A stretch of DNA of 64,000 nucleotides from Liolophura sinensis (taxonomy: Eukaryota; Mollusca; Polyplacophora; Chitonida; Chitonidae): contig NC_088298.1 in NCBI RefSeq assembly GCF_032854445.1, forward strand, positions 1,353,474-1,417,473. Reading direction: 5' to 3'. Made by a program: the position numbers and the translations under genes. Below, piece by piece: positions 11,469-22,967 of this stretch (positions within the stretch are counted from its first letter, which is position 1; every line of letters starts with the position of its first letter). The notes below the pieces were generated by a model, which saw nothing but the letters and a program-made list of their open reading frames with translations, ran no database searches and was not told the DNA's origin.

Positions 11469-12059
11469 GAATAAGTACATAAAATCCGCTTGGCATCAAA
11501 TAGCTGTAAATATATGAATAAGTGTAACAATTTTCTAAATCATTTTCTACAATTACATGAGAAATTAAAAAAAAAACAACAACAAAATTTGTTGCTTTCC
11601 ACTTTTCTAAACAAATGACTGGGTTAATGGTCAACATAGTTATATCGGTACACGTCATTCATACTGTGTGAACGGCATGGCTTGTTTGCAGGTATTGGAG
11701 ATAATATTTATTCAAATTGTGTTTGGGCGCATAAGATGTAAATGTTACGAAGTGGTTTACATATATTCGATGCATAGGCCTACAGTTCATTGGCCTACAG
11801 TTCATAGGCCTTTAATTAGGTAAGCTAAATCAGGCGTAAATCATTCGTCGCTTCGTTCATTTTCATCCTTCGTTTCCCATCTCCTTTGATTGTTTGTTTA
11901 ATTTCCCGGGTTTCCTCTGTTTTTATTTTCGCAGCGCGACCTACATATGTCATATCAGCCAGCGGAATGCAGGCTAGCCCATATAAATATAGCAGTCAGT
12001 GGATAGGGCAGCTGACGCAGCTATCAGGCCTACCTTACTGCTTAAATTAGCAGGCCTCA
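11469..12059. other. Stretch upstream of the promoter zone
   Basis: It contains a short duplicated motif (GGCCTACAGTTCAT, near 11780) and no recognised gene. Confidence 0.45.
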
Positions 12060-12522
12060 ATCAGCCAATGGGAGCGCACGTTTCATTGTCGTCACCTTTT
12101 TGCCAATTGGCGAGCACCGAAGGGATATCTTGGTAATGGCGACAGGTGACGTCCGCCATTTTCACCGACGGATGCATTTTTCTCGCCGACTGTGTCAATG
12201 AACTTTGGATTTTGAGGACAACATGGGCATTTTTTCCACACGTCGACTCTAAATCCAGCGACCAGAAGGGCTTCTTAGGTGGCATAACGATACATATTCC
12301 GTGTCGGAATTGGGCTCAACAGCGTCCGGCCTGAATTGAGGTTGTCGGACATTGAGAGCTGGAGGTTTTCGTTGCAGCACGATATAGACGGTAAATGTAA
12401 ACAAAAACAGACCTCATCGGCGTTTTAGGACGATTTCTCGGCTTGCTGAAATGTCCGAGCTGCCGGGGATAGTTTAAAGATCCCCGGGCTAGCCGTGGGA
12501 TGAGCGAGGGAGTGGATGTAAG
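12060..12522. promoter_or_regulatory. Probable bidirectional promoter and 5' leader region
   Basis: This block is richer in GC and CpG than its surroundings. It contains a CCAAT box (GCCAATGGGAGCG near 12064), an inverted CCAAT (ATTGG near 12106), a CRE-like TGACGTCC near 12147, and CGCCATTTT, the reverse of the YY1 motif AAAATGGCG (12155-12163). Start codons of putative genes lie on both sides in divergent orientation. No TATA box is evident. Transcription starts are not determinable from sequence alone. Confidence 0.45.
12096..12159 (-). CDS. Putative first exon of the minus-strand gene
   Basis: On the minus strand, AAAATGGCGGACGTC gives a start codon inside a YY1-like motif typical of broad-promoter animal genes. 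It reads MADVTCRHYQDIPSVLANWQ-K and meets an AAAAG/GTGACG donor in phase 1. It lies 363 bases from the proposed beta-subunit start, in head-to-head orientation. The phase does not match the exon at 5804-5937 (phase 0), so at least one exon would be missing between them, or the two belong to different genes. I found no convincing intermediate exon. Confidence 0.3.
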
Positions 12523-12618
12523 ATGGCCCATCCTGTATCCCGACTACAAGATATCCCGGTGGCTGAGCTGACGGCATTGAGCCGAGCGAATCGCGCTCAG
12601 CAATCTTCTTCCAGTCAG
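12523..12618 (+). CDS. CACNB: Calcium channel beta subunit, exon 1 (start codon, variable N-terminus)
   Basis: This 32-codon open segment starts at an ATG (MAHPVSRLQDIPVAELTALS...) and ends in SSSSQ, directly before a CAG/GTAACA donor in phase 0. Phase 0 is what the next certain exon (22887, GGA) requires. The N-terminus of this family is poorly conserved, so homology does not prove the exon. The case rests on phase, donor, the GC-rich promoter-like setting just upstream, and position 5' of the certain exons. Earlier ATGs nearby (12500 and 12516) open frames that stop quickly (12516 is ATG followed by TAA), so 12523 is the natural start. An alternative is that a different first exon serves exon 2 and this is a chance frame. 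Confidence 0.68.
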
Positions 12619-13642
12619 GTAACACAACCCATCCAACCTTCGCTTTTCCTCCCCCGAAAATTTCACATGTTCTCCTCACCATACATCCCTCTAACGTCTA
12701 CGATTTGACTTGGATATTCTGTTTTGCGGATTTGGGATGGTTTTATAAATTACATGTCAAATACATCGCACTTAATGAACAGCAACCACACGTGGTGAAG
12801 AATGCATCTATGTAGGACGTACTAGCTGTCAAACCGAGCTGTCATTTTCACAATGAACGTCACTGTTGTCTGATTGTCTATATTGAGGGCTTCTTTCCTG
12901 CATTTTGATCTAGTCTGTTTATAGTTTTAAGGGCAATACTGTTTACATGTTATGTACCTTCCAGCTGGATACTTGCAGGTCACATATTTGCATGCATCTA
13001 TTAACGGTTTGTCCACTGTATTGTGTTGCCTAACAATACATGTACATGTAGACTTAGGATGCAAATTTTGTACAGGATACACCATTTAGGAATTGTCAAT
13101 TCAAATATAAACTTTGCTAGAGAGAAATCTTTTGCGGAAATGACACTTTTATCCCACGTACCGATATGCATTTCCGTTGATATTCCAATACATGTAGATC
13201 TAAGGCTGACCTGGATTTCGTTTATATGTAATTCTTTCTACACTACAGCATGTTGGCAGTTGGGTGAGCCTGCTAAAAGGAGACATTACAGTTTGATGGA
13301 AATCAATGTTTTGAAAGTGGTTTTTGTAGTCAAGCAAAGAAAGAAATGATTTATGAAACAACATTCATAATACATGTAATCATGCCTTTGAGGTGAGTAA
13401 CGGTACTATTGGAAACATATCTAATGTTCGCTGTCAGAATGCATCAACCCGATTTGTGTTTATTCACACGAGGTTTCTGTCATTCTGCTCCTCACCTTTA
13501 ATTGTCAATGGAACATTCATCTGCTTTTGTGTGGATTGTGTTGGCATTTGCTTGGAGCTATTCAGGTAGCCATCAGCATTGCTTCTTTCTGATCAATGCA
13601 TTGTCTTCTAAGGCTGATCAAAGAAGCCGTAATTTCTAAGTG
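12619..13642 (+). other. Start of intron 1 of the calcium channel beta subunit gene
   Basis: This is the first part of an intron that ends at 22886. No additional exon was recognised in this part. Confidence 0.55.
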
Positions 13643-13786
13643 CCCGAACTCCTCAACCTTTTCGCATATCAAAGAGCAACTTTTAGTGCAGTTTATGGAC
13701 ATTTATAATTTGAGTTTAGAGATAAAACTACAAAGGTTGGATTTACCAATTTCAGGGCTTCACAAGAACATTGAAGAATTGCAGTA
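13643..13786. mobile_element. MITE-like element, family 1
   Basis: The left end AACTCCTCAACCTTTTCGCA pairs with the right end ACATTGAAGAATTGCAG. The interior carries GATAAAACTACAAAGGTTGG, shared with the copy at 32580. Confidence 0.7.
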
Positions 13787-14009
13787 CCATCAAATTTCTA
13801 GTGCTGCCTCACTGGAATGGCATTCCAAATACATCAGACAAGTCAGGTCAGGTCTGAGTATACTGTTGAGGAAGCAACCAGCACTCATTTTGTACCTTGA
13901 TGTACCTTGATGTACCTTGACTGCATGCATTAACGCATGGACAAGCTTCTGCTCTAAAGTCTGCTTATTTGAACTTGATCTCCAAAGTCCACCATTGGGA
14001 TTTAACCTG

Positions 14010-14029
14010 GCCCCCCCCCCCCCCCCCCC
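14010..14029. repeat. Poly-C tract
   Basis: About 20 consecutive C residues. The exact length is unreliable in any assembly. Confidence 0.9.
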
Positions 14030-14189
14030 GTGTTTTTAAAGCAACAGATTGTGGTGAATTTATGGCTTGTTTGTAATGGCACTACTCCACTGATACATGC
14101 AACATACGATGTGTTGCCAGTGTTTTATGTAAGATATGTGCACTTGGCATACAGCACCAAGCTTGTTACTGGCTTCTGTACAACTTTTC

Positions 14190-14540
14190 AAAGTTGGAGA
14201 CCCCTGATCAAACCCGAGTTGGCTCATACCAAATACTTAAGAATGGTACTTGTTGCTGCCTCGCTTGGCCCTCAGTACTGAGAGGTTAGGTTAGAGAAAG
14301 GAAAACAGGACTGGTTGGCGCAGTGTCAGTATAATGTGATTGAGTATAGGTACGGTATGATGTCTCGAGTCTTTGGCATTATACTTCCGTCGCCGCAGCA
14401 GCACTTAAGCGACTTGTAATTGCCTTGCTACTAGAAGACACATTATGCGTACATACACCTAATGACTCCTCCTCGTCATATGACTGAAAAATGTTTAAAT
14501 GCGATGTAAAACCCAAAACATTCATACATATACATACATT
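14190..14540 (+). mobile_element. Second SINE family (CATATGACTGAAAAAT tail), diverged
   Basis: It shares CTGATCAAACCCGAGTTGGC with 20265-20510, and TCGTCATATGACTGAAAAAT followed by a GTAAAACCC tail with 15800, 20460 and 40245. It has no AAATA tail and is clearly distinct from the main SINE. Confidence 0.6.
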
Positions 14541-14951
14541 CAAGGAATAGGACAGCCCATGTTGCCATAGTGCATTTGCCTGCATACATACATGTGTTAT
14601 GGACTAGCTGCATAAGACTCACTGACATTTCCAGTCTGCATGCAGATGTGTGGATGCTAGCCTGTAGGTACTACACATAGGACCTACTGACTGGTTCTCT
14701 CAGCTCATGCAGATACCCAGCACATGTGCTCAGTCCCTACTGTACACACCTACAGTGTTATGAGTAGCCTACATGTATGCATTGTATATACCAATTTCTT
14801 AGTGTGTAGCATACTGCCTCTGTCTCTGAAGTGTGAGGCATATGCACTTGGGGACAGACTCAGCACATCTTGAAGGCTAACAGTTTGCATCATTACACAC
14901 TATTTTTATTTACTTTTGGACTGAATTGTTCATTATATACATTATATGGAT

Positions 14952-15014
14952 GTAATTAATTATTGTTGGAATGGATAATTATTGTTGGAATGGATAATTA
15001 TTGTTGGAATGGAT
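14952..15014. repeat. Short tandem repeat, about 20-bp unit, 3 copies
   Basis: ATTATTGTTGGAATGGATA is repeated three times. Confidence 0.9.
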
Positions 15015-15336
15015 ATTTTGAGCCATCAAGGCAGAGAAGATCAAAGAAAACACTAAATCTGGTCAATCTGATGTATATTAAACAATATCTTACTTTACAA
15101 CACTCATCAAAGTGTCTTCAAAAGAGAGTGGAGTGGAAAGCCACGTGGAACAAAACAACTTCAAATGGCTGTGCCCTGAACTCTTTTGCCACTTGTCTAT
15201 ATTAAAAGGACGTAGTTTTACTGGCTTCAGCCCTTATTATGATTTTTCCACTCTGAGTCTTAGTCTACACATATATATTCTGTCACTGTAACTTTTCCAA
15301 ATACTCTGCTGAAGACACTTCAACATGAGTGTCGCT

Positions 15337-15592
15337 CATTTGGTTAGCGTGCTAGCGCAGCTTAATGACCCAGAAGCCTCTCACCAATGCGGTCGCTGTG
15401 AGTTCAAGTCCAGCTCATGCTGGCTTCCTCTCTGGCTGTACGTGGGATGGTCTGCCAGCAACCTGCGGATAATTGTGGGTTTACCCCGGGCTGTGCATGG
15501 TTTCCTCCCACCATAATGCTGGCTGCCGTCATATAAGTGAAATATTCTTGAGTATGGCATAAAACACCAATCAGAAAAAAAAAAATCAAATA
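15337..15592 (+). mobile_element. SINE with target-site duplication
   Basis: The copy runs from the A-box-like TTGGTTAGCGTGCTAGCGC to a poly-A tail. It is flanked by 17-bp direct repeats with one mismatch (TCAACATGAGTGTCGCT at 15320-15336 and TCAACATGAGTGTTGCT at 15593-15609), the footprint of target-primed insertion. The first few head bases are missing. Confidence 0.96.
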
Positions 15593-15799
15593 TCAACATG
15601 AGTGTTGCTTTGTAAAAATCATTTAATGTTATGTAGATTTAGTGTTTTGTTTGTTAATTGTTGTTTCAAATATTTTTAAAAGAAAAGAATGAGAATAGGG
15701 ACTTAAAAAAAGTTTGGTAAGTGTTTGTTCTGTATGCATTCACATATACTGTACCAGAGTTCATATTATATATGTGTAGCACGTGGCTAGTTTATAGCT

Positions 15800-16066
15800 T
15801 CTGGGGAAGGGGACTTCCTCGCTTGGCGTTCAGCATGATGGGCATAGTGCAAGGACTGGTTGACCCATACCAGCATAATGGCTCAGGCGGGGCAGCTTAC
15901 TCGCCTTCGGTAAGGCGACTCAGTGAAGCAGCTCTAGATCAAAGAGCTGTGGAAATCCGTCCTGCATCAAGGAGGCGCATTACATTCACTCTAAGGATTC
16001 TTTCGCCGTCACATGACTGATAAATTGTTATGTATGATGTTAAACCCCAATCACTCACTCACTCTA
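15800..16066 (+). mobile_element. Second SINE family, near full length
   Basis: It contains CTTCCTCGCTTGGCGTTCAG and ends GTCACATGACTGATAAATTG, then GATGTTAAACCCCAATCACT followed by a CACT repeat tail. The ATGACTGA-to-AAACCCC-to-(CACT)n end is recurrent in molluscan sequence as I remember it; this is unverified. Confidence 0.7.
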
Positions 16067-16750
16067 GGGAGGGGCATGGTATACAAGACTTCTGAAGCAG
16101 AGTGTGTCCCCCCAGGAAGCCCGGGAGTCGGTCTGCATAGCAGCAAGTCTTGTCCCTTTCCAGGGTTAGGGGATATTACAGGCATAACAATTACTACCAA
16201 AGTGTGTACCTGTAGTCACTTGTATACCATATGGTAAGGATGGAAATTCTATCCAGGGTATGGTACTGTTGGTGCAAACAGTCAGATTGGGTGGGCTACC
16301 CTGAGAACAGCAGATGATGAGTCTGGGGTACTGTGAGTGGTGTTTCTCCCTGGGGAGAGGTTCATCCATTGAGTAGTGGACAATATGACAGGTTAACAGT
16401 GTAGCCAGTCATGATCATCTGTGTGTGTGTGTAGTCAGTCATGACCATCTTCATGCACTGTTGTGCTGGCCTTGCATTGTGCGACAATACAAGATCAGGG
16501 AATGTAGAAGTGTTAAAGCAGGCAGAAGTAAACATGTTTTGACTGACGTATAAAGAAACCTTGGACATAGGAGATCTAAATCCACAGGTAGAGAAATGCT
16601 CCGTGGAGCTTTTACTTGCAATAGACTGTTAAAATTATGGGGAGATATTTCAAAAAAAAAAAGTGATATTAAGCTGGATAGTAGCTGTTGGCAATTCGTT
16701 ATTGGTTAATTTTTGGTGTTGACCTAGACACCTGTATTCGTGTGTATGTA
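16067..16750 (+). other. Intron 1 stretch, nothing recognised
   Basis: No exon or repeat family was identified. Confidence 0.5.
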
Positions 16751-17014
16751 TATTTATTTATTTGATTGGTGTTTTACGCCGTACTCAAGAATATTTCACT
16801 TATACGACGGCGGCCAGCATTATGGTGGGAGGAAACCGGGCAGAACCCGGGGGAAACCCACGACCATCAGCAGGTTGGTGACATACCTTCCCTCGCGCAG
16901 CCGGAGAGGAAGCCAGCATGAGCTGGACTTGAACTCACAGCGACCGCATTGGTGAGAGACTCCTGGGTCATTACGCTGTGCTATCGCGCTAACCAAGTGA
17001 GCCACGGAGGCCCC
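16751..17014 (-). mobile_element. Full-length SINE with target-site duplication, minus strand
   Basis: All parts are present in reverse: the TATTTATTTATTTGATTGGTG tail, the core, the GACTTGAACTCACAGCGACC B box and the GAGCCACGGAGGCCCC head. Flanking TGTGTATG repeats (16741-16748 and 17015-17022) mark the insertion. Confidence 0.97.
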
Positions 17015-17404
17015 TGTGTATGCCCCTGGGTTGTTGAGAATGTAGAATTAGTTACATGGTTAGTCAGTGATGGGATATGCAAATATAGCTCGAGCCCAAT
17101 ATGAGGATTATTGACACCGTATGTTTGCGTAACCTATCACTGAGTAACCATGTAACAGATTTGTCCTGCAGATGCATCATTTCAGTGCAGAAGAACGATG
17201 TATGGGTGAATGGCTGAACCAATGTAGTTACAACCCAACAAAGGGAGATAACCTACTCAGTAGAAACAGTTGACGTCGTCTGCAGGATTCGAGAATATAT
17301 CATGACAGTTGTTGTCCAATGAAAAGCGCAGGATTTTGTCTGATGCAGGATAAATGTACATACATATACGTGTGTACAAATACATACACCAGTTACATCA
17401 GAAG

Positions 17405-17500
17405 TCTGTCACCTAGAAGTGTGCACCTTCCCTATAGCTAGTCTCCATGGCATTTTACACTTTTCTTTGATCTCTAACACATTATGTGTTGTATATGCAC
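17405..17500. mobile_element. Fragment of the hairpin element whose end is amplified at 48 kb
   Basis: ACCTAGAAGTGTGCACCTTC and TATAGCTAGTCTCCATGG, followed by CTCTAACACATTATG, match both arms of the element at 48466-48655. The unit therefore occurs at least twice in the window. Confidence 0.65.
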
Positions 17501-17883
17501 AGCTGTGTGGATTTCTTTTTCTCTCTCTTGCGCAGCAAATGTTTGAGAAGTGGCTGATGCATGATGGGTTCCAAACCCGGTTGTGTTGAAAAAAATTATG
17601 ACAACAGAACATTTTGTAAAAGGACAACAATGTCTTTGATAGTAATTGTTTTATAGTTGCTTGGAAACATAAAAGTAGGCAATGGGTTTTTAAATGCATA
17701 GCAGTAATTACCAGTGAATCATACTTCTGAAATACGAAGTTTCGTTTTCAAGGTGTGCCCAGTTCTTGTAGAAGCTGTGTACAGTTAGATTTCCCATGAT
17801 TCAGTTCACAATTTCCAATCAAGAGGTTGGCATATTTCTCCACCAGATGGCACGAGCTTCTATAGATGACGGAACGTGTACGT

Positions 17884-18705
17884 GGTCAGGCACATGTTGA
17901 TTTAGTGATTGGTCAGGCACATGTTGATTTAGTGATTGGTCAGGCACATGCTGATTTAGTGATTGGCCAGGCACATGTTGATTTAGTGATTGGTCAGGCA
18001 CATGCTGATGCTGATCTAGTGATTGGTCAGGCACATGTTGACTTAGTGATTGGTCAGGCACATGTTGATTTAGTGATTGGTCAGGCACATGCTGATTTAG
18101 TGATTGGTGAGGCACATGCTGATTTAGTGATTGGTCAGGCACATGTTGATGTAGAGATTGGTCAGGCACATGTTGATTTAGTGATTGGTCAGGCACATGT
18201 TGACTTAGTGATCGGTGAGGCACATGTTGATTTAGTGATCGGTGAGGCACATGTTGATTTAGTGATTGGTCAGGCACATGTTGATGTAGAGATTGGTGAG
18301 GCACATGTTGATTTAGTGATTGGTGAGGCACATGTTGATTTAGTGGTTGGTCAGGCACATGTTGACTTAAGTGATTGGTGAGGCACATGTTGATTTAGTG
18401 ATTGGTGAGGCACATGTTGATTTAGTGGTTGGTCAGGCACATGTTGACTTAAGTGATTGGTCAGGCCCATGTTGATTTAGTGATTGGTGAGGCACATGTT
18501 GACTTAGTGATTGGTCAGGCACATGTTGATTTAGTGATTGGTGAGGCACATGTTGACTTAGTGATTGGTGAGGCACATGTTGACTTAGTGATTGGTCAGG
18601 CACATGCTGATTTAGTGATTGGTGAGGCACATGCTGATTTAACTATTGGTAAGGCACATGTTGATTAATTGATTCGTCAGGCTGAGGTTGATTTAGTAGT
18701 CAGAT
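17884..18705. repeat. Minisatellite, 27-bp unit, about 30 copies
   Basis: The unit is GGTCAGGCACATGTTGATTT plus AGTGATT, with GTGAGG, GCTGAT and GACTTA variants. Since 27 is nine codons, it leaves long frames open on both strands (171 codons +, repeating QAHVDLVIG; 189 codons -, repeating HVPDQSLNQ). It lies inside intron 1 with no splice-site support and is not annotated as coding. Confidence 0.97.
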
Positions 18706-18814
18706 TTAGTTGGAAAATTTTGATAATTTTACTGTACAAAATCCTGTGGTGCCACTGATAAGTTTTACCTGAATGCACAAGTAGTAACTTGGAAGAATGA
18801 AGGCATTTTGTACT

Positions 18815-19230
18815 CTGCCCCTTTATTGTCTGGCACAATGTTAATGGATATTTAGCAGAAATTGCCACCCTGTCCATTTTTTGTCTGGCACAATGTCAAT
18901 AGATATTCAGCAGAAATTTCCACCCTGTCCATTTTTTCTATGGCACAATGTTAATAGATATTTAGCAGAAATTGCCACCCTGTCCATTTTTTGCTTGACA
19001 CAATGCTAATAGATATTTAGCAGAGATTGCCACCCTGTCCATTTTTTGCCTGAAACAATGCTAATAGATATTTAGCAGAAACTGCCACCCTGTTCATTTT
19101 TAGCCTGGCACAATGTCAATGGATAGTTAGCAGAAATTGCCACTCTATCCATTTTTGCCTGATGCAGTGTTCATAGATATTTAGCAGAAATTGCAAACTT
19201 GCCCATTTTTGGTCTGGCAGAATGTTAATA
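18815..19230. repeat. Minisatellite, 55-bp unit, about 8 copies
   Basis: Units are spaced 55 bp (one of 54). They carry CTGGCACAATGTTAATAGAT, ATTTAGCAGAAATTGCCACC and CTGTCCATTTTTTG. Confidence 0.97.
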
Positions 19231-19231
19231 G

Positions 19232-19449
19232 AGGACCTCTGTGACGGAGGTAGTTAGCATGCCAGTGCGGTGCAATGACCCAGGACCCTCTCACCAATGA
19301 GGTAGCTGTGAGTTCAAGTCCAGCTCATTCTTGCTGTACATGGGAAGGAGTGGAAGCAACTGGGGGATCTTCGTTGGTTTCCCGCGTACTCTGCCAGGTT
19401 TCCTCTCACCATAATACTGGTTGTAAAACAGCAATCAAATAAACAAATA
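19232..19449 (+). mobile_element. SINE, diverged, plus strand
   Basis: The head GACCTCTGTGACGGAGG..., TGTGAGTTCAAGTCCAGCTC and TTTCCTCTCACCATAATAC are retained. The 3' part is shortened to GTAAAACAGCAATCAAATAA. Confidence 0.88.
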
Positions 19450-19929
19450 GTTCTGTTTCAGTGTGAATCAGGAGTTGATGATAAAGTATGAGTCTTCTTT
19501 TGCATCAGAGTTACGCTTTTTGTGTACTATATTTATAATGTGAATAGATATTCGGGACACGTGAAATTATGTTGAAATTTTGCTAAGTCATCCTACTGCC
19601 TCAGGTATGTTATGGTCTCTCTTCTACCAGCGTCTGCCCTCATCCCCTCTGCCCCAGTCAAGATGCTTTAGGCTATATCCCTAGCTGTTGCATTTCATTA
19701 ACTATTTTTGTATGTTTTTTCAATATTTGTATGTTAATGTTGTATTTATTGCTGGTATAAGTCGTCATATATAGAATTATGATGACCCATTTTTTATGTG
19801 CCTGGTGTTATTTAGATATAAGTTATCTCCCTTGATGATGCTGATTCAATTGTCCAGACACGCATCACAACACTATGAGAAGCAGATTCTGGTTACTTCA
19901 GTTCCCGGAAAATCAGTGTTTTCCTTGTA

Positions 19930-20127
19930 GTTTATTTATTTATTTATTTATTTCATTGGTGTTTTATGCCGTACTCAAGAATATTTCACTTCTACAGCCA
20001 GCATTATGGTGGGAGGAAACCGGGCAGAGCCGAGGGGAACCCATAACCATCCTCAGATTGCTGACAGACCTTCTCACGTAGTGTCAGAGAGGACGCCAGC
20101 TTGAGCTGGACTTGCACTCACAGTGAC
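19930..20127 (-). mobile_element. SINE, 5'-truncated, minus strand
   Basis: A long TTTATTTATTTATT tail, CATTATGGTGGGAGGAAACC and GCTGGACTTGCACTCACAG are present; the tRNA-like head is missing. Confidence 0.93.
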
Positions 20128-20264
20128 ATGAGAAGTTTGCAAATTTTAGAATTTGGTTGATGCAGACAGATCATGTAGCTGAATCACAAGGTTAAGCTAA
20201 ACTCCTTCATGTAGCACAGTTCATGTCCAGTAGAATGTGCGTCAGGTTAAAGCATCCGTCGTGA

Positions 20265-20510
20265 AGTCGTGGAGAACACAGGATCAAACTTGGATTGGGT
20301 CATACCAAAGACTTTAAGTATTATGTGACTGGGTGGGGTGTCATGTCTGGTGTCTTCAGCACAATGCTTCAGTGGCGGCTGCATCTAGGCAACGTTGACT
20401 CGGCCTGCCAGAAGAAGGCACAATACATCTACACACACCTAATGAGTCCTTGTCGTCATATAACTGAAAAATTGTAAAGTACAACATGAAACCCCAAGCA
20501 TACATACATT
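20265..20510 (+). mobile_element. Second SINE family copy
   Basis: It has GGATCAAACTTGGATTGGG near the start and GTCGTCATATAACTGAAAAA, then ATGAAACCCCAAG, at the end, in the same order as the copy at 14190-14540. Confidence 0.6.
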
Positions 20511-20740
20511 CATGCATCAAGTACTACACTGGAAAAGTCATCTGAAAACTTCTAGGTAACTCTGTGCACCATGAGAAAGGCAGTCATGAACCGTGCACTC
20601 AGATTTGTGAACTGTTGCGTGTTTGTTCAGTTGTCTTCTGAGGTGGAACTTAAATGTGAGAAAAAGCATCCTCATTTCTAACCATTTGAACTCCCATCAG
20701 TTGTGTATTCTGAACTTCATAAATCCCTTCTTGCCTATCA

Positions 20741-21010
20741 GTTTATTTATTTATTTGATTGGTGTTTTATGCCGTACTCAAGAACATTTCACTTATACGA
20801 CGACAGCCAGCATTATGGTGGGAGGAAACCGGGCAGAGCCCGGGGGTAACCCATGACCATCCACAGGTTGCTGGAAAACCTTCCCACTTGGAAAAGCCGG
20901 AGAGGAAGCCAGCATGAGCTGGACTTGAACTCACAGAGACCGCATTGGTGAGAGGCTCCTGGGCAATTACGCTGCGCTAGCACGCTAACAAACTGAGCCA
21001 CAGAGGCCCC
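20741..21010 (-). mobile_element. Full-length SINE with 11-bp target-site duplication, minus strand
   Basis: All modules are present from the AAATA-type tail to the GCCACAGAGGCCCC head. It is flanked by CTTGCCTATCA at 20730-20740 and 21011-21021. Low divergence suggests a fairly recent insertion. Confidence 0.97.
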
Positions 21011-21184
21011 CTTGCCTATCAATACAGTCCAGAGCTATGTACAAATAGTGTTAAGTTGTGGCTTAGGAAAACCCTTCCCGCAGTTCTCTTCAAAGATTTG
21101 TTCTTTTACCAGTAGAAGTTGAAAAAGAAAAATCCTCGCTGTCCATGTTTACAGCCTGTTCAGGACCGGTACCAAATACGTTCT

Positions 21185-21365
21185 TAGAAGTTCAGGACTC
21201 TTACAATGTCGTACCTGTATGTACAGAACCCTTACAGTGTCGTACCTGTACGTACAGAAACCTCACTATGTTGTACGTGTACAGGTACAGAACCCTTACA
21301 GTTTCGTACCTTGCCAGGTACAGAACCCTTACAGTGTCGTACCTTGACAGGTACAGAACCCTTTT
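21185..21365. repeat. Tandem repeat, about 33-bp unit, 5 copies
   Basis: Units contain GTACAGAACCCTTACAGTGT and CGTACCTTG or CGTACCTGTA. Confidence 0.88.
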
Positions 21366-22556
21366 AGAGTTGTGTGATAATGTGGAACTCCTGATAGACG
21401 GTGACAGTAATGGTACAGTGTTTGTGAGTTGTTTCAGTTAATCATGTTAATACTACAACCTGTAGCTTATTTTAATAGGTCTGCTCTGAATTACCTCCCT
21501 TGTTACATGCCAGTGACAGTGACGTGAAGCAAGTTTAGATTTCGAGCCTATATTCTATGGGCAGCAGAATGTAGGAAAAAAATATGAAGTCAGCCTGTGA
21601 GAGTTGCAGAAATTTCCAGAGATCTGAAATGAAGGCGATGATTTCCAGCTTAGGTAGAATATACATATATGGTGGGGGTTTAGGGAAGCTGTCTGTTGTA
21701 TTTAATTTCGGCCAGGATTTTAAAATTACCTCCGAATGGGCTAAAAAACACATAACGCTTGTCCTGGGCTTTCCAAGTATGTTTACACAGTTAAAAAGTT
21801 AAAATCTGTTTTAAAGCTAGGTCTTCAACTACATGGTAGCTTATGCCCGTTTAACTCTGAAACTTGCCATTAACTATTTTCTGAGGTCCCACATAACCAC
21901 ACTCATAGAAACATGCCTGTTAAACGGAAGAGTGACCTCAAGGGAGGTAATTCGGTGCGGCCCATTTGTTATTAAATGCCCTGTGGGCGCACTTGTTTCA
22001 GAGAATAAAAATCTGACTAATTTTTATATATCATCGCGACATAATTACTTTGTCATGGCCACACATTAAATTTGCGTACCAATTTTGCCGAGTCATCCTC
22101 CATTCATTTACTGTAGAACATGTATGATTGATCAGCTGACCTACACGTAGGTGTACACCAGCAGCAGCAGGTGCCCCTCATCATTACCACCAAGCCTAGG
22201 TACCCTGATTGCATGCACACTTGTTTGCCGTCTGTGATGCTGAACCAAGTTGCCTTAGGCTACACATGTCAGGCTTCACATCACTTAATTGTAGGTTATA
22301 TATTCACATCAATGTGTATTTTACATGTATGTTCAGGAAATCTTGATGTGTTTACTGAATTACGTTAAATGTAACATGCATTGAATGCCTTCTATAACCA
22401 AAATAAACAAAATAAATTTTATTTTAAAACTGCTGTCTGTTCATCATAATGGTGACTGCTGTCAATTATTGGAAATCTTCAACCTTTTCAACCTCTAAAG
22501 CCCTTTTTTGAGTGGAATTTGTATACATGCATATATGTATTTTGTAAGGGATCTGT
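21366..22556 (+). other. Intron 1 stretch with a MITE fragment near 22466
   Basis: AAATCTTCAACCTTTTCAAC at about 22467 matches one end of MITE family 2. No exon was recognised in the rest. Confidence 0.45.
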
Positions 22557-22654
22557 TCATTTATTTGATTGGCGTTTTAAGCCGCACTCAACAATATTGT
22601 ACTTATACGACGGCGATTAGCGTTATGGTGGGAGGAAACCGGACAGAGCCCGAC
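22557..22654 (-). mobile_element. SINE 3' fragment, minus strand
   Basis: ATTTATTTGATTGGCGTTTT, then TTATGGTGGGAGGAAACCGG, is truncated after the CAGAGCCCG block. Confidence 0.9.
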
Positions 22655-22886
22655 TTTTGGAAGGGATGAACCAGAACTCAAAGCCTTAGGCGTAGTTTTT
22701 CAGTTTGTGTAGGAAGATCGAGTGTTGAGTAAAGTTTGTACATGTATGAATTTATGATGTTGTAACCAGGGAAAAACAGGACAAGAACAGTGGGCAAAAG
22801 CTGGTTTTTAAGTTAACAATACTCAAATAATTTTCATAGGAATGTCTTATATGTTTTCATACGTTGTTGTTTTTTTTTTTTATCAG

Positions 22887-22967
22887 GGAAAACGAGGCAA
22901 GAACAATGGGAAGATGAAACGTAGTGATGGAAGTTTTTCCGACAGTTCTAACAGCTTCATTCGCCAG
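22887..22967 (+). CDS. CACNB: Calcium channel beta subunit, exon 2 (basic segment, SNSFIRQ)
   Basis: A pyrimidine-rich tract ending TATCAG precedes 27 codons that read GKRGKNNGKMKRSDGSFSDS and end SNSFIRQ, followed by a CAG/GTAAGT donor. Vertebrate beta subunits have the same block: a basic stretch, then KGSDGS or KRSDGS, then a serine/threonine run, then SFVRQ or SFILRQ. It lies just before the GSADS exon there too. Both ends are phase 0. The segment is residues 33-59 of the model. The basic cluster sits in the N-terminal arm before the SH3 domain. Exon 2 is 36.8 kb from exon 3, so it can be bypassed if transcription starts in intron 2. Confidence 0.94.

Noticed and set aside
13596-13910. 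104-codon plus frame
   Set aside because: Most of it overlaps a MITE of family 1.
17819-18388. 189-codon minus frame and 171-codon plus frame
   Set aside because: Both come from a 27-bp tandem unit inside intron 1 without splice or start support; kept only as a finding.
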